Origin: Exiguobacterium acetylicum DSM 20416
GTDB lineage: Bacteria > Bacillota > Bacilli > Exiguobacteriales > Exiguobacteriaceae
Direction of reading: 5' to 3'
Length of the DNA stretch: 64,000 nt
NCBI RefSeq assembly: GCF_000702605.1
Contig: NZ_JNIR01000001.1
Coordinates: forward strand, 1,106,501 to 1,170,500
A program made the translations under genes and the position numbers. Shown here piece after piece: positions 52,229 to 59,767 of the stretch (its first letter is position 1; each line of letters opens with the position of its first letter). The notes under the pieces were generated by a model that worked only from the letters and a program-made list of their open reading frames with translations, was not told where the DNA came from and ran no database searches.

Positions 52229-55163
52229 GTGTATCTAAGAGCAAGAGAACTACTTACACCTGATCAAAGAAAGGATTTTTTGTTAATCCCGTCTACTTTA
52301 AGTAATTGGGAATTAGCGTATTACTATACTCTTACACAAGATGATATTGAGGTAATAAGACGTAGAAGAAGAGATCATAATCGATTGGGATTCGCTATTC
52401 AAATTTGTCTTTTTCGTTACCCTGGTTGGTCTCTTTCAGATATCAAGAATGTTCCTGATAAGGTGATAAACTATGTTGCTAATCAGTTACAAGTAGATGC
52501 AAGTGAATTTAAGCTATATTCTGAACGAGAGCAAACGAAACATGAACATATGGAGGAAATACGAAAGTATTATGGTTTTTCTAATTTTTCAGCACAGTCA
52601 TATCGGATTATTTCACAGGCATTACTCCCCCATGCAATTAAAAATTTAAATGCACTGTTCCTAATAAGGATGACTTTAGAAGAAATGCGAAAGCGAAAAA
52701 TCATTCTGCCTGCTATGACAACGATTGAAAGATTAGTATGGGAAACAAGGCGAAGGGCAGAGGAGAAAGTATATAATTCACTCTATAAACCGTTATCTCC
52801 ATGGCAAAAACAACAATTGGAGAAATTAATTGATACCCCTTCCGATAAATCCAAAACTAAGCTTGGATGGCTAAGGGAAATACCAGGTCAGTCATCACCA
52901 GATGCTTTTTTAAAAGTAATTGAGAGATTAGAATATGTTCGTTTATTAAATCTTTCAACAGAGTCCGAAAATATTCACTCGAATAGGCTGCTTCAGCTTG
53001 CTAGGCGCCCGATATGACCCTCATTCCTTTCGGAGGTTTAATGAGAATAAAAGGTACGCTATTCTTGTAGCTCACCTTTTAACTCTTAGTCAAGATCTAA
53101 TCGATCAAGCTATCGAAATTCATGACTGCCAAATTATGATCTTACAGTCAAAGGGTAGAAAAGCACAAGAAGAACTGCAAAAGCAAAATGGAAAATCTAT
53201 CAATGAAAAAGTACTGCACTTTGCGGATATTGGTGAAGCTTTAGTAAAAGCACGAAATGAAGAGCTAGATCCATTTGAAGTATTAGAGAAAATAATGCCT
53301 TGGGAAAGGATTGTTGATTCTATAGAAGAAGCAAAACGTTTAGCTCGTCCTATGGACTACGATTACTTAGATTTGTTGGTCACCCGGTTTAGTTACCTTA
53401 GAAAGTATACACCGGTACTTCTCAGTAAATTGGAGTTCCGTACGACTCAGGCTTCTGAGCCTTTATTGCGCGCTCTAAATGTCTTGCGTGAAATTAACAA
53501 TAATAAGAAACGCCATATTCCCGAAGGCGCGCCATTGGATTTTGTGCCAAAGAGATGGCAGAAACATGTCTATGATGAAGATGGAAATATTAATCGAAAG
53601 TATTATGAATTAGCAGCATTAACCGAATTAAAAAACCATATCCGTTCAGGAGATATATGGGTTGCTGGAAGCAGGTTACATAAGGGTTTTGAAGAATACT
53701 TAGTCACTAAAGATAATTGGGATGAAACTAAGAATACAGGCAATAGATTAGCTGTTGGTATGTCAGCTCAAGAATATATAATTGAGAGAAATACTGCTTT
53801 AAATGAAAGATTAGATTATATATTGGAAAAAATAGATTCTCTTGAGGGAATAAGTATTGACAAGTCAAGGATACGACTTGACCGTTTAGAGAAAGATACA
53901 CCGGAAGATGCCAAATCTCTTAGCCAAACTTTATATAACATGTTACCACGGGTAAAACTTACTGATTTATTGATTGAAGTTTCAAATTGGACAGGATTCG
54001 ATGAACACCTTGCTCATGCGTCTAGTAATCGTCCACCTAAGGGAGAAGAAAAGTCTATTGTAATGGCTACGATTATGGCTATGGGAACCAATATCGGTCT
54101 TACCAAAATGGCTGAAGCAACACCAGGAATCACCTATCATCAGTTAGCTAATGCAGCCCAATGACGATTACATGAGGATTCTTTGAGTAAAGCTCAAGCT
54201 ACTTTAGTAAATTTTCAACATCATCTTTCTTTATCAAAATATTGGGGAAATGGGAGTACCTCATCTTCGGATGGCATGCGTGTACAAGTTGGCGTCTCTT
54301 CTCTTCATGCTGATGCTAACCCACACTACGGAACAGGGAAAGGAACTACTATCTATAGATTCACCAGCGATCAATTTTCTTCTTTTTATACAAAGGTTAT
54401 TAACACAAACGCTAGGGATGCTGTACATGTCATCGATGGATTGCTTCATCATGAATCAGAATTATCCATTGAAGAGCATTATACGGATACGGCTGGTTAC
54501 ACCGATTAGGTTTTTGGATTAAGCCATATATTAGGTTTTCGCTTTGCTCCTAGAATGCGAGATCTATCTGACTCTAAACTTTATGTCATGGATAAATCCA
54601 ATGTTTATTCAAAGATTGACAGCATTCTACGAGGAAAAATCAACATTAAGATTATTCAAGATAACTATGATGATGTCTTACGATTAGCACATTCCATACG
54701 GGAAGGTAGAGTATCGGCTTCACTTATTTTAGGAAAGTTAGGATCTTATTCTCGCCAAAATAAAATGGCAACAGCATTGCGAGAGATGGGTAGAATTGAA
54801 AAGACAATCTTTATATTAGACTATATTTCTAATGAAACATTACGCCGGCGTATCCAAAGAGGATTAAATAAGGGTGAAGCTATGAATGGATTGGCAAGAG
54901 CCTTATTTTTTGGTAAACGTGGAGAGTTACGGGAAAGAGGATTGCAAGATCAACTTCAACGAGCTAGTGCCTTAAATATTCTTATAAATGCTATTACAGT
55001 TTGGAATACCGTTTATCTCACAGAGGCTACAAAGATATTAAAAGAGGAGTTATTACCTCACATTTCCCCATTGGGTTGGGAACATATAAATTTACTTGGA
55101 GAATATTTATTTGATTCGAAAAAGGTACCCAAATCAAATGAATTACGACCTTTAAAGATATAA
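52229..55163 (+). pseudogene. tnpA: Tn3-family transposase TnpA, decayed
   Basis: About 978 codons, normal Tn3 TnpA length. Three lesions: a frameshift near 53004 (QLAR then RPI-stop; the next frame resumes GARYDPHSFRRFNENKRY), TGA at 54162 in place of Trp in the ANAAQ-W-RLHEDSLSKAQA block, and TAG at 54507 in GYTD-stop-VFGLSHILGFRF. The catalytic region (STSSSDGMRVQVG, DAVHVIDGLLHHES, RIEKTIFILDYI, RGLNKGEAMNGLARAL) is otherwise well preserved, so decay is fairly recent. Confidence 0.9.
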
Positions 55164-55170
55164 AAATTAT

Positions 55171-55202
55171 GCTGATATCTCCTTAGCGTTGGTGATATCA
55201 GC
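55171..55202. repeat. Subterminal hairpin with CGCTAAG loop (right)
   Basis: GCTGATATC pairs with GATATCAGC; the loop carries CTTAGCGTTG, i.e. CAACGCTAAG on the other strand. It lies 21 bp inside the right terminal repeat, mirroring the left hairpin (16 bp inside), and could also terminate tnpA transcripts. Confidence 0.7.
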
Positions 55203-55223
55203 TTATGTTTTCCATTTATTGTA

Positions 55224-55261
55224 TTAACGTGGGTTTTATGACAAAATATTGGTTATACCCC
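55224..55261 (-). repeat. Tn3-family right terminal inverted repeat
   Basis: Complement reads GGGGTATAACCAAT and ends CATAAAACCCACGTTAA. Confidence 0.93.
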
Positions 55262-55266
55262 ATTAT
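55262..55266. repeat. Target-site duplication (right copy)
   Basis: ATTAT, matching 45962-45966. Confidence 0.9.
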
Positions 55267-55320
55267 GAAGTCACTTAGCGAATAGAAGGATATAGTCATT
55301 AGAATAGGGGGGATGGACAG

Positions 55321-55548
55321 ATGAAACCACATACTACCGAATCGAACTCCACTCTAAACCAGCAACAAGATGTTGCTCACAGTCCTATCGACGAGTATCA
55401 ACGGATTGTTGCCGGAGGACCTCCGAATCGCCGAGCCTTTGCCGCGATTCGTCGGCTCCCATTCGGATTACGTTTGCTGACGTATACGATCGGTTCCTTA
55501 TTCACAGCAGGCATCCTCGCTGGACTCGTCATCAGTCTACTCGGTTAA
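55321..55548 (+). CDS. Small membrane protein (75 aa)
   Basis: Polar N-terminal half (SPIDEYQRIVAGGPPNRRAFAAIRRL) and one C-terminal membrane span (LLTYTIGSLFTAGILAGLVISLL). SD AGGGGGGA. The transposon sits 55 bp upstream and may have separated it from its own promoter. Unknown family. Confidence 0.62.
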   Translation: MKPHTTESNSTLNQQQDVAHSPIDEYQRIVAGGPPNRRAFAAIRRLPFGLRLLTYTIGSLFTAGILAGLVISLLG

Positions 55549-55580
55549 AAAAGACTCCCTCAGCATTCCGAGGAAGTCTC
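55546..55580. terminator. Terminator between converging genes
   Basis: AGACT.CCTC pairs with GAGG.AGTCT; A-run before the stem gives T6 for the minus-strand operon. Confidence 0.8.
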
Positions 55581-55581
55581 A

Positions 55582-55797
55582 TCATTCTTCAAAGAGATCA
55601 TCCATCAACTCGGAGATCTCTTTTTTACGTGCGTTCGTCTCATCGCGTAAGATCCGAATCGAACGTCCGGTCCAGTCAAGTCGGTCGCCGATCGTTGCCT
55701 GGCGCGGCAAACGACTTTTCGGTAACGTGATTGTCTCGCGGTCGTCGGTTTCGCAAATCGCTAGATCGTCTTCAAAATCAGCTAGGGTCAATCGCAT
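55582..55797 (-). CDS. DUF3006-domain protein
   Basis: 71 aa from ATG 55797, eight bases after GGAGG. Small beta-barrel type: RLTLADFEDDLAICETDD, LPKSRLPRQATIGDRL. DUF3006 proteins are usually encoded beside secreted or membrane-anchored MBL-fold hydrolases, as here. Role unknown. Last gene of the satD operon. Confidence 0.8.
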   Translation of the reverse strand: MRLTLADFEDDLAICETDDRETITLPKSRLPRQATIGDRLDWTGRSIRILRDETNARKKEISELMDDLFEE

Positions 55798-55818
55798 CTG
55801 ATGCACCTCCACGTCTCG

Positions 55819-56682
55819 TTATTCCGGTCGTAAATCGGTCCGGTTCGATTCCTTGATGCCGTCACCGGTCGAGATATACTGAATCGTTCCACTTTGATCG
55901 GTCCGGTCAATCGTGATCCGTTCTGCTTTCAGTTCCTGTAAAACGGAGGGACGTGGGTGACGATAGGCATTGTCCTGCCCGGCTGAGATCAAGGCACGCT
56001 TCGGATCAACGGCTTGTAGGAAGGGCAGGGAGGACGATGTGTCTGCTCCGTGATGCCCAAGCTTCAAGACATCGGCGCTAAGATCGGCATCCGACTCGAG
56101 CAATTGTCGTTCCGTCCGGATCGGAGCGTCACCCATGAAGAGGAACCGGTCCTGTCCATGTTCGACCCGCAGAACGGCACTCCAACTGTTGAGATCCTGC
56201 GTTCCGTCCGTTAGGGGCGCAAGGAACGTAAAGCGTGCGGCTTCACTCGGTATCTCAAGACCCGCCTTAACCGACTTGATCGTCACCCCTTCGCGTTTGA
56301 CGGCTAGAAGGAAATCGCGATATGTCTCTGTCGTATGCGTGACACGCGGGGCATAGACGCTATCGACTGGAAAGGCATCGAGGACGGTATCGAGTCCACC
56401 GATATGATCGGCGTCCGGATGTGTCGCTATGACTGCTGTTAAGCGTTTGACACCCAATTCTTGCAGGTAGCGGACGACATCCTCGCCTTTGCCGTTATTC
56501 CCACCGTCAATCAAGATCGCGTCTTCCTTCGTCCGGATGAACGTGCTATCCCCTTGACCGACGTCAAAACCATAGACCTCCATTTGTCCCGCGGTTGGGG
56601 CAGGGGGCTCTTCGTCCCGTGTCGTGTAGAAGATGACGATCAGGCAGAGGGCTAACAGAATCGTTGAGCCCCATTTCAACAT
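55819..56682 (-). CDS. ComEC/Rec2-type MBL-fold hydrolase, membrane-anchored
   Basis: 287 aa. N-terminal membrane anchor or signal (residues 4-20), then a metallo-beta-lactamase domain: DVGQGDSTFI, LIDGGNNGKGED, metal motif THPDADHIGG, FMGDAP, LGHHGADTSSS. Same fold as the ComEC C-terminal nuclease-like domain; probably acts outside the cell on phosphodiester or nucleic-acid substrates. Overlaps the upstream phosphatase by 7 bp. Confidence 0.88.
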   Translation of the reverse strand: MLKWGSTILLALCLIVIFYTTRDEEPPAPTAGQMEVYGFDVGQGDSTFIRTKEDAILIDGGNNGKGEDVVRYLQELGVKRLTAVIATHPDADHIGGLDTVLDAFPVDSVYAPRVTHTTETYRDFLLAVKREGVTIKSVKAGLEIPSEAARFTFLAPLTDGTQDLNSWSAVLRVEHGQDRFLFMGDAPIRTERQLLESDADLSADVLKLGHHGADTSSSLPFLQAVDPKRALISAGQDNAYRHPRPSVLQELKAERITIDRTDQSGTIQYISTGDGIKESNRTDLRPE

Positions 56683-57227
56683 GTCGGTTCCTCTTTCTCG
56701 AACAGATAGAGCATGCCGTTACGCGGATGACCGAACCGTGGCCCCCGGTAACCGCGCCGTTTCAAGGCAGCACGCATCAGAATCATCATACCGCCGTGCC
56801 CGACGAGCAATACTCGTTCATCATCCTCGAACATCAGTTGATTCAATAAGACCTCAATCCGTTCGTTCGCTTCCTTGATCTCCGCCTGAATCCGTTTGCT
56901 GAACGGGGCTGCCAGTCGACCGAGGACCGCCCAGCCAAGAAACGGTAACCGGAGATTCGAGCGGATTGTCGGAAACGGTACTTCCCGTAGTAAATCCGTC
57001 ACGATGATCTCTTTATCGTAGACACTTTGTGCTGTCTGGACGGCACGTGGCATGCTACTGGCATAACAGACCGTCCAGTCGATCTGACCAAGCTCGACCG
57101 GTTGAATATCGATGTCTGACGTATCATACCGTTCAATCCATTTTTCAATATCGCTGGCGCTGATCCAGCCTTTCGTCGGGTATCCTTCCGTCACCCGGTG
57201 ATGTCTCACTAATCCAATTTGTTTCAT
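56676..57227 (-). CDS. Histidine-phosphatase-family protein
   Basis: 183 aa from ATG 57227, the usual MKQIGLVRH start. A 13-residue extension from ATG 57266 is possible. Phosphoglycerate-mutase fold: catalytic LVRHH (RHG in most relatives), SSMPRAVQTA, late VGHGGMM. The Gly-to-His change after RH is unusual. Between the SD-like GAGGGAG and ATG 57227 lies a GACGGT-CTTG-ACCGTC hairpin. Substrate unknown. Confidence 0.8.
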   Translation of the reverse strand: MKQIGLVRHHRVTEGYPTKGWISASDIEKWIERYDTSDIDIQPVELGQIDWTVCYASSMPRAVQTAQSVYDKEIIVTDLLREVPFPTIRSNLRLPFLGWAVLGRLAAPFSKRIQAEIKEANERIEVLLNQLMFEDDERVLLVGHGGMMILMRAALKRRGYRGPRFGHPRNGMLYLFEKEEPTC

Positions 57228-57273
57228 GCTTCGTGCGACGGTCAAGACCGTCTCCCTCACTTTCATTCATCGT

Positions 57274-58068
57274 TTAGAGTGCGGCGCGAATCGCCAGTCC
57301 ACATAAAATCGCACCTAAGATACTGAGCAAGCTCCCGATGATGTAATATTCCGCAAAGCGGCGATCTTCAAACTGTTTAAAACGGGCCAGTGCCTTCAAG
57401 GCAATGATGAAGCCAATCGCTCCGGTTGCGTTCGTGACGACGAGCAGGGTGATGATCGCCCGTTCGACGAGACCGATATAACGCCCGATCCCGTTTAATT
57501 CCGTCGTATAACTGCGGGCAGAATCTTCGACTTCATGTGTGACGGTCCGTGAGACGCCATCGAGTTGCTCCTTACGTGTCACTTTTCGCTCGAAATGCGC
57601 TTCGATCAAGCGCGGAGCAAATGGTGCGAGCATCAAAGCAATCCCGTGACCGAGCAACTCCGTCGTCACTAAACTGAAGCACAGAATCCACAGGACCTGC
57701 TCGGGTCGCGCGAACGACAACGACCAATCGATTGGGACGAACACCCATGTCAACGCGATAATAACAGCAATATGTAACGCTTGATCGATCCAGTACGCCG
57801 CAGCTTGTTTGACGCGACGTTTGAGCGGGGAGGCATCGAGTAGGGCGTGAAACACGAGAATACTTCCTCCAAGCCATCCGGCGATGTCGATGGTTAATAC
57901 CCCTCGGATGACGAAGAACGCAAGGACAAGTAGCATCAGAGCCGCATGAACGGCAAGATGTTGGAATAAGATTCGTTGGTGTCGGTGTTTCAGTAGCGCC
58001 ATCCGTCTCGTCTGTAATGGGAAATCAGCAAGTAGATGGACAAGTATAAGGCTAAGTAAGACGGTCAC
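57274..58068 (-). CDS. DUF3307-domain membrane protein
   Basis: 264 aa, about six spans. The N-terminus LILVHLLADFPLQTRRMALLKHRH and HALLDA motif are the DUF3307 hallmarks (HxxxDF...Q; His/Asp in membrane). Commonly adjacent to satD. It overlaps satD by 4 bp (ATGA). Function unknown. Confidence 0.85.
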   Translation of the reverse strand: MTVLLSLILVHLLADFPLQTRRMALLKHRHQRILFQHLAVHAALMLLVLAFFVIRGVLTIDIAGWLGGSILVFHALLDASPLKRRVKQAAAYWIDQALHIAVIIALTWVFVPIDWSLSFARPEQVLWILCFSLVTTELLGHGIALMLAPFAPRLIEAHFERKVTRKEQLDGVSRTVTHEVEDSARSYTTELNGIGRYIGLVERAIITLLVVTNATGAIGFIIALKALARFKQFEDRRFAEYYIIGSLLSILGAILCGLAIRAAL

Positions 58069-58712
58069 CGAATCGCCTCCCAGACTTGGAATTGCTCCAG
58101 CGCCTGTGTCAAGGCAGCTTCAAGTCGCTTGCGTTGTTTACGCTGCGAGCGGGAAACGAGTTTTGCGACATTCGCGCGGGCATCCTGTTCTTTAAAGCCC
58201 ATTTTCAGTCCAATCTCTTCATACGTATCATCTGGATAGTGATCCATCAACCGGTGCAGTTCAATCTGACGGTCCGTCTTCCCGAAATACGCCGGATAAA
58301 GCATCTCGAGATAGCCATTCAGCAGGGCGGTCGGTAAGTAGGGCGGTCCAGCAAACGCAATCCGTGACGGAAGCGTCTTCGCCTGTTCTTGCGCTTCAAA
58401 AGCGTGAATGATCGCACTACCATTGGCTTCTTCAGCTTGGGTCGTCGAAATCGTCTCATACTGACCAAATCCAATCCCGATGTAACCTGGTAATTCTTGA
58501 TTCAATAAGTGCAGAATGACCGGATAACTAACCGGATAATCCGCAAATACCGCTAGTAAGCTATCACCGGATTTGATTTGGAACGGAACGATACTCGTTG
58601 GAAATGCCGTATTTAGATCGTTCGCGAGTTCTCGGAGCGCTTGAAGTAATGCTTCTTTGCTCGGATAGTCGCGGGAGCCTTTGACATCAAACGACAAGGC
58701 AACAGCTTGCAT
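58065..58712 (-). CDS. SatD-family protein
   Basis: 215 aa. N-terminal ~150 residues resemble nucleotide-cyclase-like SatD (ALSFDVKGSRDY, FQIKSGDSLLAVF, GYIGIGFGQYET). Residues ~155-215 look like an HTH (DDTYEEIGLKMGFKEQDARANVAKLV) that could bind DNA. First gene of a five-gene operon preceded by two matching palindromes, suggesting autoregulation. SD GGAGGA. Confidence 0.82.
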   Translation of the reverse strand: MQAVALSFDVKGSRDYPSKEALLQALRELANDLNTAFPTSIVPFQIKSGDSLLAVFADYPVSYPVILHLLNQELPGYIGIGFGQYETISTTQAEEANGSAIIHAFEAQEQAKTLPSRIAFAGPPYLPTALLNGYLEMLYPAYFGKTDRQIELHRLMDHYPDDTYEEIGLKMGFKEQDARANVAKLVSRSQRKQRKRLEAALTQALEQFQVWEAIR

Positions 58713-58761
58713 GACGATTCCTCCTGTTCATTTGTTGCCACAATCATGGAAACATTTGATT

Positions 58762-58812
58762 TGTTACCGTTAAAAAGGTAACATTCGCGGTGTTACTGTT
58801 ATTAGAGTAACA
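58762..58812. promoter_or_regulatory. Two tandem operators before satD
   Basis: TGTTACC-N8-GGTAACA (58762-58783) and TGTTACT-N8-AGTAACA (58791-58812). Both are perfect 7-bp dyads with the same 8-bp spacer, centres 29 bp apart, 50-100 bp before the satD start. Confidence 0.75.
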
Positions 58813-58983
58813 AAGAATGAGGAGGAAGACCAACAGGACGATAGACCGATTTTTACACGACAGGGGGCATGGATGAATCTGACTAAAATATCATTTTTTT
58901 ATTTAAGTTAACATAACATATATTATCAATAGTTATAAGATTTTGTCTCATAATCAAGGTAAACTTAAGATAGTGAGACGAAA
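58813..58983. other. Intergenic, no gene seen
   Basis: AT-rich. Contains GTCTCA...TGAGAC arms around 58943-58978 but no ORF with an SD. Confidence 0.5.
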
Positions 58984-59012
58984 CAAAAAAACACGGGATT
59001 AACCGTGTTTTC
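58984..59012 (-). terminator. Rho-independent terminator after the NUDIX gene
   Basis: AACACGG-GATTAA-CCGTGTT, T7 on the minus strand. Confidence 0.88.
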
Positions 59013-59469
59013 GACAATCATATGGACGTGTCCGTTCCAATCGATGAATCAAACGATCTAGGAATATATGATGGCGGCGTTCAAGTTGCGTGATCCGTTC
59101 AAGTGGCAACCACGCGAAATCAAAGAAATCACCGCAATCCTGACCGTCACCAGCAACACAATGTGTCCAGCGGTTCTCTTGGCATTCGATGTGTGCATGG
59201 TAGAAATACGTGTAATGCACCCGCATTCGTTCCGGATAACGCATCTCTTCTTCGCCGATGTACTGGACGGATGCTAACGAGAGACCACTTTCCTCAAGCG
59301 TCTCACGGACAGCCGCTTCCTTGGCGATTTCAGCATCTTCGATTGTACCTGCGGGGATCTGCCAATCACTCTCAGGAGCCGATTGTGGATGAAAAACAAG
59401 TAGTTCCCATCCGTTAGGTTTTTCCCGAGTGATATAGATTGCTACTTTTTCGCGACGTCTGAATTTCAT
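58999..59469 (-). CDS. NUDIX hydrolase
   Basis: 156 aa from ATG 59469, eight bases after GAGAGG; upstream in-frame ATGs lie within the SD region. Nudix box GTIEDAEIAKEAAVRETLEESGL (GX5EX7REUXEEXGU) at about 42-64, preceded by DWQIPAG. Hydrolyses a nucleoside diphosphate linked to X; substrate unknown. Contains HCVAGDGQDCGDFFDFAW, an unusual Cys-containing insert near the C-terminus. Confidence 0.9.
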   Translation of the reverse strand: MKFRRREKVAIYITREKPNGWELLVFHPQSAPESDWQIPAGTIEDAEIAKEAAVRETLEESGLSLASVQYIGEEEMRYPERMRVHYTYFYHAHIECQENRWTHCVAGDGQDCGDFFDFAWLPLERITQLERRHHIFLDRLIHRLERTRPYDCRKHG

Positions 59470-59508
59470 CTTCATCACCTCTCCAAGGTCGGCAGATTGC
59501 ACAACAAG

Positions 59509-59540
59509 CAGCTAAAGGGACGGTCCCGTAGCTGCTTGAT
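59509..59540. repeat. Strong hairpin in the NUDIX leader
   Basis: AAGCAGCTA and GGGAC arms pair with GTCCC and TAGCTGCTT. No T-run follows on either strand, so it is not a plain terminator. It would lie in the 5' leader of the NUDIX mRNA. Confidence 0.5.
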
Positions 59541-59732
59541 CAATTGACGCTATAAGCAAAGCTGCGGAGACGCGTGACCCGACGCTTGTTCGTGACGAAT
59601 CGTGACCTGACTATTTCTTCTATTGTAGCCGTTATTGGTCAGTGTTTCAATTTGTAAACGATATTTATAGCGATAAATCTCAAAATTCCGAGCGTTCGTC
59701 TCAAAATCCCCCTCTCCTGCCCCGTTAAATCT

Positions 59733-59763
59733 AAAAAAGCTCCCCCGTTAACCGGAGGAGCTG
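59733..59763 (-). terminator. Rho-independent terminator after parC
   Basis: AGCTCC.CCG-TTAA-CGG.GGAGCT with T6 on the minus strand. Confidence 0.88.
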
Positions 59764-59767
59764 CATT

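Larger units (their letters stand above)
45967..55261. mobile_element. Tn3-family transposon carrying cadmium resistance genes
   Basis: 9295 bp bounded by 38-bp inverted repeats starting GGGGTA (32/38 identical) and a 5-bp direct repeat ATTAT. Contents: defective IS3 element, cadD, cadA, cadC, res, tnpR, tnpA relic. The whole segment is clearly AT-richer than flanking DNA and uses different codons, so it came from another host. tnpA has a frameshift and two stops, so it is not self-mobile. It inserted between moxR and the 55321 gene without breaking either. Confidence 0.95.

Noticed and set aside
54183-55163. Two separate small genes in the transposon right end
   Set aside because: They are in one frame with tnpA and carry its C-terminal motifs; the breaks are nonsense codons.
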